Source of the DNA: Pseudolabrys sp.
GTDB taxonomy: Bacteria; Pseudomonadota; Alphaproteobacteria; Rhizobiales; Xanthobacteraceae
NCBI GenBank assembly: GCA_029945495.1
Contig: JAQSCR010000590.1
Span: forward strand, 701-8,252
Reading direction: 5' to 3'
DNA length: 7,552 nucleotides
A program made the position numbers and the translations under genes. Below, one piece after another: positions 1-5,257 of this stretch. Every line of letters begins with the position of its first letter. The first letter of the stretch is position 1. Below the pieces are notes generated by a model that saw only the letters and a program-made list of their open reading frames with translations, ran no database searches and had not been told where the DNA came from.

Positions 1-111
1 AGATGCCGTTTCTACGGTGAGTCTCAGCTAACACTGTTCTGATTATGTCAGCTAGGGCAATTCGCTGCGCTGCAAAAGGCAACCGCTGCGGCACCCGCAT
101 TTTGGTAATAC

Positions 112-414
112 TTACGGCTGCGGCCCGTCATAACCTTCGAGAATAATAATATCGCCAGCCGACGCGGAAGCGCGGAGCTTTTTCGCTTCAGCGTATTCCG
201 GCGACCGATAGCAGGCGAGCGCGGCTTCGTAATCCGGGAACTCGATGACCACGTTCCGCGATCGATTTTCGCCCTCGACATTTTCAGACCGGCCACCGCG
301 AGTGAGATAGCGCGCGCCAAACTTCTTGAAAAGCGGCTGGATCGCGGTTGCGTATAGCTTGTAGTTATCCAGATTATTCACGTCGACTCGTGCGAACCAG
401 TAGCCTTTTGGCAT
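112..414 (-). CDS. DUF1330 family protein
   Basis: A 100-residue soluble protein with no signal peptide or membrane segment. It opens with Lys-Gly-Tyr-Trp, followed by a Tyr-rich helix and a later Phe-Pro-Asp-Tyr-Glu-Ala-Ala segment with Tyr-Arg-Ser-Pro-Glu-Tyr. This is the layout of the DUF1330 fold, a small ferredoxin-like alpha/beta-barrel-type domain, and about 95-100 residues is the usual family length. Its biochemical role is not established. The start is well supported: AAGGAG lies 6 bases before the ATG, and this ribosome site sits inside the last codons of the upstream fragment (418-630), whose TAA ends 3 bases before this ATG. It is the last gene of the leftward-reading series. No terminator is evident in the 111 bases after it. 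Confidence 0.85.
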   Translation of the reverse strand: MPKGYWFARVDVNNLDNYKLYATAIQPLFKKFGARYLTRGGRSENVEGENRSRNVVIEFPDYEAALACYRSPEYAEAKKLRASASAGDIIILEGYDGPQP

Positions 415-417
415 TGC

Positions 418-630
418 TTACTCCTTACCAGAATTTCTTTGATGAACGCCGGAACGGCGTGAAACATAGCGGACGGTTGAGCTGCCGGATAGCGCCTCAT
501 TTTGATTGTGTGTCTTAAGTGAGCGCCATATATACTGCTTCGTCCCGATCTTGATACGAGCCTGATAGACACCATCACGATCAAATACGCATACACGGTC
601 GTTTTCCAATCTCACTGCGGCTTGGCCCAT
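418..630 (-). pseudogene. Probable N-terminal remnant of a tyrosine recombinase/integrase
   Basis: A 70-codon open frame. Its first 47 or so residues (with Val-Tyr-Gln-Ala-Arg-Ile-Lys-Ile-Gly and Trp-Arg-Ser-Leu-Lys-Thr) resemble the amino-terminal arm-binding region of phage-type integrases, where a short beta-hairpin that reads YRARI..G....SLKT precedes the core-binding helices. The remaining 23 residues are Ser/Arg-rich and match nothing I know, and the frame stops before any core-binding or catalytic domain. A frameshift or deletion after about residue 48 is therefore likely. No Arg-His-Arg-Tyr catalytic motif is present anywhere downstream. It may instead be a short unrelated orphan. The identification rests on pattern resemblance only. 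Its end overlaps the ribosome site of the DUF1330 gene. Confidence 0.35.
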
Positions 631-720
631 GGGCGACCAATGCCAATCGACTCAATGTACGACCTCCAGCGATGACGCGGCCGGGTCGGGAACGAGGTTT
701 GAGAAGTGCAAGCGGCGCAA

Positions 721-1107
721 TTAGATTGCAGCGATAACGCGCCCAAGCTTGCCAGTGACAGATTCGGCGATCGTTTTGAGCGTCGGATTTCCGACCTGCT
801 CCATGGAGATAGATGGGTTGATGGCAGCCACCTCGATCTGGCCGCCGCCAAGGTCCTGCACGATCACGTTACACGGCAGCATAGTTCCGATTTTGTCATC
901 GGCGGTCAACGCCTGATGCGCCAGTGGCGGATTGCACGCGCCGAGGATTCGATAATCTCGGAAATCGATGTCCAGCTTTTTCTTCATGGTCGCTTTGACA
1001 TCGATTTCAGTCAGAACGCCAAATCCCTCGGCTTTGAGTGACTCGATGACGCGCTCCACTATGGCGGCGAAATCTCCACTCACGGTCTTAGCGATATAAT
1101 ATTTCAT
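721..1107 (-). CDS. DUF302 domain protein
   Basis: A 128-residue protein spanning one DUF302 domain. The family signature is visible in the centre: Gly-Ala-Cys-Asn-Pro-Pro-Leu-Ala-His-Gln-Ala-Leu, then Asp-Asp-Lys-Ile-Gly-Thr-Met-Leu-Pro-Cys-Asn-Val-Ile-Val. These hold the two conserved cysteines and the Leu-Pro-Cys-Asn turn. There is no signal peptide, so it is probably cytoplasmic. DUF302 proteins form small dimers of unknown biochemical function and are often found near metal-resistance or sulfur-oxidation genes. GAGG lies about 7 bases before the ATG. It is 102 bases downstream of the Gly/Met-rich membrane protein on the same strand and may be read from the same transcript. Function is not inferred beyond the neighbourhood. 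Confidence 0.9.
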   Translation of the reverse strand: MKYYIAKTVSGDFAAIVERVIESLKAEGFGVLTEIDVKATMKKKLDIDFRDYRILGACNPPLAHQALTADDKIGTMLPCNVIVQDLGGGQIEVAAINPSISMEQVGNPTLKTIAESVTGKLGRVIAAI

Positions 1108-1209
1108 TTGAACGCCTCAACCGAGATGGAGTCGTGACTGGGATTCGAGCTTCATACCGCCGGAGCGTTTGTATAACGCACTCATTTGCCGGGCGCACCG
1201 AAACTGGGA

Positions 1210-1437
1210 TCATGAATTTCGCCGACGGACCGCAAGAAAAGCGATACCCACGACCAGAACGAGCACAAGCAGGCCGACCCCTCCGAACCCACCCATTCCC
1301 CAGCCCATCCCCCATCCATCGCCCATCATCCCACCTTGGCCGGGCCCGGAGGGCTGTGCGTTTGCGGACAGATTCGCGACTCCAAGAGCCAACGCGGCGG
1401 AGAGGTATGATGCGGTTCTGAACGTTTTGGTCATCAT
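1210..1437 (-). CDS. Small exported Gly/Met-rich single-span membrane protein
   Basis: A 75-residue protein in three parts. An N-terminal signal sequence (residues 1-27) ends in Ser-Ala-Asn-Ala. A short Gly/Met/Trp-rich stretch follows (about 31-53, with Gly-Met-Met-Gly-Asp-Gly-Trp-Gly-Met-Gly-Trp). A hydrophobic helix (about 54-70) comes last and ends in Arg-Arg-Arg-Asn-Ser. This predicts a short periplasmic loop held by one inner-membrane anchor with a basic cytoplasmic tail. Clustered methionines on the outer face are common in copper-contacting proteins, and the same Gly-Met-Gly-Gly-Met-Met pattern occurs inside the neighbouring multicopper oxidase, so a copper role is a reasonable inference. 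AGGAG sits 6 bases before the first ATG. The second codon is also ATG, so the protein could be one residue shorter. An FNR/FixK-type box lies 56-70 bases upstream. Confidence 0.75.
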   Translation of the reverse strand: MMTKTFRTASYLSAALALGVANLSANAQPSGPGQGGMMGDGWGMGWGMGGFGGVGLLVLVLVVGIAFLAVRRRNS

Positions 1438-1493
1438 GATGATCTCCTAGAAAATGTGTGAACTGACGGCACCACGATCGTCATGGTGGCACT

Positions 1494-1507
1494 TTGACCT
1501 ATGTCAA
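1494..1507. promoter_or_regulatory. FNR/FixK-type binding box upstream of the Gly/Met-rich gene
   Basis: The sequence TTGACCTATGTCAA is a perfect fit to TTGAY-N4-RTCAA, the site of Crp/Fnr-family anaerobic regulators (FNR, FixK, Anr, Dnr). Its centre is about 63 bases before the ATG at 1437. Activator placement near -41.5 would put the transcript start around 1459, 22 bases before the ATG. On the minus strand the outer half also reads TTGACA and could instead be a -35 box, but no good -10 follows at 17 bases. A single 14-base match can occur by chance, although its location in the only promoter-sized gap of this segment is favourable. Confidence 0.45.
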
Positions 1508-1618
1508 CCGAGATTATGGGTTGTCAGCTACAGAATGTCCCAGAACAATTCCGTTTGTACTGCGACCTCGTCCATCTGGACATGGCAGCGGTCACGGCAG
1601 GCAGTAAACCTTCGTTGT

Positions 1619-3103
1619 TCAGGTTGTCACAAACTGTCCCATCATGCCGTTGTCCTCATGCTCAAGAATATGGCAGTGGTACATGAAGGGCGCCTTCACG
1701 GCAGGCTGGGTGAACCGTACGAGAAGCTCGACGGGCTCTCGCACCAGCACCGTGTCCCTAGCGCCTGCGTCGCGCGTCATAGGCTTACCTCCGTTCCGAC
1801 TAAGCACCTCAAATTGCACGCCGTGGATGTGCATGGGATGGAACATCATCTCCCCTGAAACCTCCCAGATTTCCGTATCGCCGAGCACCACCCTCTCGTC
1901 GATACGGTCCATGTCGAACGGGCGGCCATTAATGGCCATGGTACCACCCGAACCAATGCGTCCTCCCATCATGCCACCCATGCCCATGGTGAGGACAAAA
2001 CGACGACGCCGTTTGGCTTGAGAGGCGTTCACGCGCTGGCGCGCAATGAGCCGGACAGGAACCACGGCAGTTCCCCGGTCACTGGCAATAGGTTCAAATC
2101 GAAGCACGACCTCATGGCCTGCACCGAAAATCTCCGCTCCAAAGTCTCGCACCCGCGCCAGCGGGCCCATCATCGGAAGATTGGTGTCGGGAGCGGTCTG
2201 AAGCGCAACGGGCCGACCATTTGAAAAATCCACCAGGACTTCGACCCGTTCGCCTGGCGCGAGGGTCAGTGAACGCACCTCGATCGGTTCTTCGAGAAGG
2301 CCTCCCTCGCTAGCAATCCAGTGGAAGGATCGCTGGTCTGCGAACGACAAGTCGAAAATCCGGGCGTTCGATCCGTTCACGAGCCGCAGCCGCACCAAAC
2401 GGCCGGGGATACGGGCGATCGCGTTCGGTGTTCCGTTGACCAAAGTGGTATTACCGCGCCGGCCCAGCATGTTGGTCATCATCCCTTCCGGGAGGACCAA
2501 TCGACCGTCCTCGAACTGCCGATCTTGGAGTACGAGAGGGAGATCATCAACGCCGTATTCCGACGGGAGGCCCAAAGCCCGCTCCTCGTCGTCGGTGACG
2601 AGGAATAAACCCGCCAGCCCCGAATAGACCTGTGCCCCGGTCCGCCCGTGCGCGTGCGAATGATAGAACAGCGTTCCCGCAGGCTGGCGAATCGGGAGCC
2701 TTGGACGCCAAGTGGCGCCGGGTAGGATCAACTCGTGGGGGCTCCCGTCGAGTTCGGCCGGAATCAGGAGGCCGTGCCAGTGAACGGTGGTGTCCTCCTT
2801 CAACGTATTGGTGACAGCGATCTCCACCTCGTCGCCGCGATTTACCCGGAGCGTGGGCCCCAAATAACTGCCGTTGTAGCCCAGCGTCTGACTCGCACGT
2901 CCCGGGAAGAATTCAGTGTCACCGGTTTGTACTTGGAGCGAAAGAGACTGCCCTTCCTTGCGCGCATCGAGGAGAGGAGGGACGCGCAAGGGCTGTGGCT
3001 CACCAGCAGTTGCTCCAGTGGCTTTCCAAACAGGGCGCGTTATCAGAGCACCCGCGCCAATAGCAGCTGCCCCGACGAAAAGTAATCGGCGACTGAGCTT
3101 CAC
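1619..3103 (-). CDS. Tat-exported three-domain multicopper oxidase
   Basis: A laccase/CueO-like periplasmic enzyme that oxidises substrates, plausibly Cu(I) or phenols, and reduces oxygen to water at a trinuclear copper centre. All four copper-binding motifs are present, numbered from the GTG: His-Trp-His-Gly (108-111), His-Ser-His (148-150), His-Pro-Met-His-Ile-His-Gly (422-428) and His-Cys-His-x3-His-x4-Met (476-487). The last carries the type 1 Cys477 and axial Met487. A Met/Gly-rich loop (Gly-Met-Gly-Gly-Met-Met-Gly-Gly) precedes domain 3, recalling Met-rich segments of copper-handling oxidases. The N-terminus reads Leu-Ser-Arg-Arg-Leu-Leu-Phe, a twin-arginine signal, followed by a hydrophobic stretch. 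I chose GTG 3103 (494 residues) because GAGGGA lies just upstream and the twin arginines then fall at residues 5-6. An in-frame ATG at 3145 (508 residues) is buried in a strong hairpin. The gene lies downstream of the Met-rich protein gene on the same strand. Confidence 0.93.
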   Translation of the reverse strand: MKLSRRLLFVGAAAIGAGALITRPVWKATGATAGEPQPLRVPPLLDARKEGQSLSLQVQTGDTEFFPGRASQTLGYNGSYLGPTLRVNRGDEVEIAVTNTLKEDTTVHWHGLLIPAELDGSPHELILPGATWRPRLPIRQPAGTLFYHSHAHGRTGAQVYSGLAGLFLVTDDEERALGLPSEYGVDDLPLVLQDRQFEDGRLVLPEGMMTNMLGRRGNTTLVNGTPNAIARIPGRLVRLRLVNGSNARIFDLSFADQRSFHWIASEGGLLEEPIEVRSLTLAPGERVEVLVDFSNGRPVALQTAPDTNLPMMGPLARVRDFGAEIFGAGHEVVLRFEPIASDRGTAVVPVRLIARQRVNASQAKRRRRFVLTMGMGGMMGGRIGSGGTMAINGRPFDMDRIDERVVLGDTEIWEVSGEMMFHPMHIHGVQFEVLSRNGGKPMTRDAGARDTVLVREPVELLVRFTQPAVKAPFMYHCHILEHEDNGMMGQFVTT

Positions 3104-3137
3104 GTCTTCCCTCGCCAACTCAATTACGTGACAGTTA

Positions 3138-3170
3138 CGCGACATCCACCAATTTGTGGCGGATGTCGCG
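3138..3170 (-). promoter_or_regulatory. Strong intercistronic RNA hairpin before the multicopper oxidase
   Basis: The arms 3138-3151 and 3157-3170 pair at 13 of 14 positions: ten consecutive pairs, one A-C mismatch at 3148/3160, then three more pairs. The loop is five bases. The hairpin starts 14 bases after the stop codon of the Met-rich gene. No U-tract follows on the minus strand, so it is not a standard intrinsic terminator. It may be a 3'-end stabiliser, a processing site or a partial attenuator that sets the ratio of the two products. It also encloses the upstream in-frame ATG at 3145, which argues for the GTG start at 3103. Confidence 0.7.
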
Positions 3171-3183
3171 ATCCTTCCCTGGA

Positions 3184-3462
3184 TTACTTCATCATACCCA
3201 TGGCTTTATCCATGTGTGTCTTGCAGCCACCCATGTCTTTTTTCGCCATCATCTCTTTGGCCGTGTCCATTTCCTTCGTGGCCGCCGCCTTCTTGGTCGT
3301 GTCTGTCATCTTCATCATGGAATCGTTTGCTGACTTCATGTTTGCGTCGGAGCAGTCCATCATTGCTCCGGTGGCTGTTCCGGGCGCGGCGCTCTGTGCA
3401 TTCGCAAAGCTGATTGCCGCAATAAGGGCAGCAGTGGCGGTAAGGCCGGTCAGAATCTTCAT
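3184..3462 (-). CDS. Exported Met-rich small protein, possible periplasmic copper binder
   Basis: A 92-residue protein with a clear Sec signal peptide (1-22, ending Phe-Ala-Asn-Ala). The 70-residue mature part is highly polar and helical-looking and holds 14 methionines, often as Met-Met pairs (34-35, 49-50, 71-72, 90-91), many lysines, and only two cysteines (37 and 80), which could form one disulfide. No aromatic residues occur after the signal peptide. Methionine-rich periplasmic proteins bind Cu(I)/Ag(I) in several unrelated families. I do not recognise a named family here, and assignment to a SilE/PcoE-type sponge would be analogy only. AGGGAG lies 7 bases before the ATG. A sigma-EcfG-type promoter sits just upstream at 3503-3527, and the multicopper oxidase follows on the same strand, so the two are probably cotranscribed. 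Confidence 0.85.
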   Translation of the reverse strand: MKILTGLTATAALIAAISFANAQSAAPGTATGAMMDCSDANMKSANDSMMKMTDTTKKAAATKEMDTAKEMMAKKDMGGCKTHMDKAMGMMK

Positions 3463-3502
3463 GGTTTACTCCCTGTGAATGCCAACATTTCGGCAGTGGG
3501 CG

Positions 3503-3527
3503 AACGCAGCGGCGGGAAATAAGTTCC
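3503..3527 (-). promoter_or_regulatory. Sigma-EcfG-type general stress promoter
   Basis: On the minus strand GGAAC (3527-3523) is followed after exactly 16 bases by CGTT (3506-3503). This is the published alphaproteobacterial EcfG consensus GGAAC-N16/17-CGTT. The expected transcript start is about 3496, giving a leader of roughly 34 bases to the ATG at 3462, which is a natural distance. It should drive the Met-rich gene and, through the hairpin, the multicopper oxidase. I did not find a second GGAAC-N16/17-CGTT pair in the gene upstream regions that I checked. Confidence 0.65.
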
Positions 3528-3553
3528 TCTCATTATCGCAGCGTTTAGGATAT

Positions 3554-3591
3554 ATTCGCGCTTCAACCGCGAATTAGAGAAAAAAATTCGC
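3554..3591. repeat. Nested inverted repeats (ATTCGCG / CGCGAAT / AATTCGC)
   Basis: ATTCGCG at 3554-3560 pairs perfectly with CGCGAAT at 3568-3574 across a 7-base loop. The same middle arm, as GCGAATT at 3569-3575, also pairs with AATTCGC at 3585-3591 across a 9-base A-rich loop. The middle arm can therefore choose between two partners. It sits about 30 bases upstream of the EcfG-type -35 element. It could be a regulator binding site or a small switchable RNA structure if transcribed. No U-tract suggests a terminator. Confidence 0.5.
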
Positions 3592-3903
3592 AACCGACCG
3601 ATCAGCGGCGGAACAGCGCGTCGAATAAGGCATTCGCAGACATTTTATTTATTGGATTCTGGGGAAAGCGGGCCACCGGATACAACCTGTTAGCCGGACG
3701 CACCAAAATTCAGGTCCTCGCAAAGAGTGAGGAAATAGCGAATTTGCTGCATCTCCATAGTGCAACAGCTCAGTAGCGCGCGGCGAATTCAGTTATATGA
3801 TCAAGTGCTCGACCCGTGACTGCCATCGCAATCATGATGAGATAAACGACCAGCCACGCCTACTGCGATCTCAGCCCTTCTTTGCATCACTGGATTGAGG
3901 CCG

Positions 3904-4239
3904 ATGAAACGATTCGCACGCGTTTTTGTTTTCCTCTTGCTTGGCACATCACTACAGGCGGGAGAGCTTGCCTATGTGGGGGGTGGACACATAGTGGACC
4001 TTCAGCATTTTACATGCACCGACAATCCGGCGAGCAAGTATCTTCGGCGCGTATGTTATGACGAGGTAGAGGCATACCTGCTCGTGGAACTTCAGGAAAC
4101 TTGGCTGCACTACTGCGGCGTGAAACGACCGGTTGTCTCTGCTTTCATAAGCGCCCCGTCGGTGGCCAGCTTTTACAATTCAAAAATCCGCTCCGGCCCA
4201 TTTAATTGCCGAGGCAAAAGCGTTCCCAGTTATGACTAG
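3904..4239 (+). CDS. Exported four-cysteine KTSC-domain protein
   Basis: A 111-residue protein with a signal peptide (1-19, basic start, Leu-rich core, ending Leu-Gln-Ala) and a mature domain resembling the KTSC fold. The recognisable parts are Cys-Tyr-Asp followed by a beta strand, Leu-His-Tyr-Cys, and Ser-Ala-Pro-Ser-x3-Phe-Tyr-Asn-x-Lys-Ile-Arg, corresponding to the family's Ala-Ser-Lys-Gly-x-Phe-Phe-Asn-x-x-Ile segment. Cysteines at 38, 51, 71 and 102 fit two disulfides in an oxidising compartment. KTSC is a small domain linked to RNA or lysyl-tRNA synthetase contexts in cytoplasmic members, and the role of exported ones is unknown. I chose ATG 3904, with GAGG only 3 bases upstream; an in-frame TTG at 3895 is the alternative. 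The last base of its TAG stop coincides with the first base of the insertion sequence, so the original C-terminus may have differed. Confidence 0.65.
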   Translation: MKRFARVFVFLLLGTSLQAGELAYVGGGHIVDLQHFTCTDNPASKYLRRVCYDEVEAYLLVELQETWLHYCGVKRPVVSAFISAPSVASFYNSKIRSGPFNCRGKSVPSYD

Positions 4240-4253
4240 GGTCTGTACTCAGA
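4239..4253 (+). repeat. Left terminal inverted repeat of the IS5-like element
   Basis: GGGTCTGTACTCAGA. It matches the reverse complement of the right end at 12 of 15 positions (mismatches at 3, 8 and 14). The first G doubles as the third base of the KTSC gene's TAG stop. Confidence 0.65.
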
Positions 4254-4306
4254 TAACGTCTTGAAAAAACGTGACGATCGTGATTCACCGTTCTTGGAAG
4301 TGAGTC

Positions 4307-5052
4307 ATGCGATTTGATTTGGGCGACGCCGACTGGGCTCTCCTGGAGCCGCTGATGCCGAAGAGTCGAAAGAGTGCGCGCGTTGACGATCGAAGGATCA
4401 TGAACGCGATATTCTACGTGCTTCGCACCGGGATGCCGTGGCGCGATCTGCCTGAGCGCTATGGGCCTTACACGACGGCTTACAATCGCTTTAACCGCTG
4501 GTCTCGGCGCGGCATCTGGAAGCGGATTTTCGACACGCTGGCGTCGAAATCGCGCGACAGTCTGTATCTGATCGACAGCACAATCGTGAAAGCCCATCGC
4601 GCGGCCAGCGGCGCAAAAGGGGGGAGCAAAATCAGGCGATTGGCATCAGCCGCGGCGGTCGCTCCACGAAAATCCATGCGGTTGTCGACAGCAAGGGGCG
4701 CCCGCTGAACTTCATCGTGACCGGCGGACAGGTCCATGACAGCCAAGCCGTTGCAGATGTGCTCGATACGCCCAGGCCGCCACTCGCCGTTACCGCCGAC
4801 AAGGCTTATGACAGCGAGAAAGTGCGTCAGCAAATCAAGGATGAAGGTGCCTTGCCGATCATCCCGAGCCGCAGCAATGCTACCAAGAAAGCCTATTGTC
4901 CCAAACGCTTCTACCGACGGCGCCACAAAATCGAGAACTACTTCTGCCGCATCAAGGACTGGCGGCGCATCGCCACCCGCTATGACAAACTCGCACGAAA
5001 TTACCTTGCCGCCGCAGCCCTCGTCGGAGCGCTCTATTGGATCAAGTTGTGA
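4307..5052 (+). CDS. IS5-family DDE transposase, two frames joined by -1 frameshift
   Basis: Frame one (4307-4624 used, 106 residues) carries the helix-turn-helix-like N-terminal region with Gly-Met-Pro-Trp-Arg-Asp-Leu-Pro, then the first catalytic Asp in Leu-Ile-Asp-Ser-Thr (D90). A shift of -1 at the A4G6 run (4615-4624) opens the second frame, which continues Glu-Gln-Asn-Gln-Ala-Ile-Gly, exactly the sequence this family has after Ala-Lys-Gly-Gly. The second catalytic Asp lies in Thr-Ala-Asp-Lys-Ala-Tyr (D165) and the Glu in the Arg-His-Lys-Ile-Glu-Asn signature (E210), followed by Lys. The fused product is 248 residues and ends in Tyr-Trp-Ile-Lys-Leu. Without shifting, frame one runs on to 4708 and lacks two catalytic residues. 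Programmed slippage is common in IS427-group elements, but a simple indel cannot be excluded. Confidence 0.88.
4615..4624 (+). other. A4G6 slippage site in the transposase gene
   Basis: In frame one the run reads GCA AAA GGG GGG AGC, and the second frame continues at GAG, one base back. A ribosome slipping -1 would keep a perfect GGG pairing in the A site and two of three pairs in the P site. RNA polymerase slippage on G6 would also work. Confidence 0.6.
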
Positions 5053-5062
5053 GTCCAGAACC
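5048..5062 (-). repeat. Right terminal inverted repeat of the IS5-like element
   Basis: Its reverse complement is GGTTCTGGACTCACA, which matches the left end at 12 of 15 positions. It overlaps the last two codons (Leu and stop) of the transposase, as is common in compact IS5-family elements. Confidence 0.6.
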
Positions 5063-5087
5063 TTGCGCCCTGGTTGACTCTGGACTC
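5051..5087. repeat. Inverted repeat formed by the IS right end and an end-like copy outside it
   Basis: GAGTCCAGA (5051-5059, inside the right terminal repeat) pairs perfectly with TCTGGACTC (5079-5087, outside the element). AACC and GGTT next to the arms can also pair. The outer arm resembles the element's own left-end core TCTG-ACTC, so it may be the stub of a second, deleted copy, or a hairpin at the end of the transposase transcript. No T-run follows on the plus strand. Confidence 0.45.
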
Positions 5088-5257
5088 GACCAAGCAAAAA
5101 TATGCTCAGACCGTCGTGCCGATGCGGATAGTCCCCGGTTGCGTGCAGTTTTGGGGAGGGAAAGCCGTTTTTACACAGCCACCCAAAGCGGACTTTCAGC
5201 TCGCAACTGCAATTATGCGCGGCAAACCAAACGCATGAGCAATAGCCAGTCCTAAGA
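5063..5257. other. Gene-free stretch between the IS and DedA
   Basis: About 195 bases without a supported gene. Apart from the outer inverted-repeat arm at 5079-5087 I see nothing recognisable. The DedA gene ends at 5258 facing the element, so any DedA terminator should fall here, but no hairpin with a T-run is apparent on the minus strand. Confidence 0.5.

Larger units (their letters stand above)
3463..3903. other. Divergent gene-free stretch of about 440 bases
   Basis: The stretch separates the leftward copper-type genes from the rightward KTSC gene. It contains the EcfG-type promoter (3503-3527) and nested inverted repeats (3554-3591), described separately. Frames beyond 3600 are interrupted by stops, and I see no open frame with a ribosome site or familiar sequence. 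A short TCCTC/GAGGA pairing near 3715-3735 is too weak to interpret. The rightward promoter for the KTSC gene should lie in the last 150 bases, but I could not identify convincing -35/-10 boxes. Confidence 0.6.
4239..5062 (+). mobile_element. IS5-family (IS427-like) insertion sequence, about 824 bp
   Basis: The element is bounded by imperfect inverted repeats of which 12 of 15 positions match (4239-4253 and 5048-5062), and it encloses a split DDE transposase. Its length and the two-frame organisation with a G-run are typical of the IS427 group of IS5. The left flank reads CTA before the GGG of the element, which fits the CTAG/TA target preference of this group. The right flank reads TTG, so no TA duplication is retained. 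The element may have lost its partner by rearrangement or be an old insertion. The left end abuts the KTSC gene stop. Confidence 0.8.

Noticed and set aside
1..111. CCGC/GCGG short stem as a terminator after DUF1330
   Set aside because: It has only four pairs and no T-run on the minus strand.
706..1041. 111-codon plus-strand frame
   Set aside because: It is antisense to the DUF302 gene, which has a ribosome site and the conserved family motif.
1455..1493. Imperfect hairpin with the CACGATCGTG palindrome as an operator
   Set aside because: The stem is short and has several possible registers, and no known site matches it.
3104..3145. Longer multicopper oxidase start at ATG 3145
   Set aside because: The ATG is buried in the hairpin and has a weak ribosome site, and it would push the twin arginines to residues 19-20 with acidic residues before them.
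3128..3478. 116-codon plus-strand frame with hydrophobic stretches
   Set aside because: It is the antisense image of the Met-rich gene (Met codons read as His/Met and Lys as Phe/Leu), with no ribosome site.
4480..5097. 205-codon open frame on the minus strand
   Set aside because: It lies antisense to the transposase, whose catalytic motifs are clear on the plus strand. The antisense translation shows no family features.
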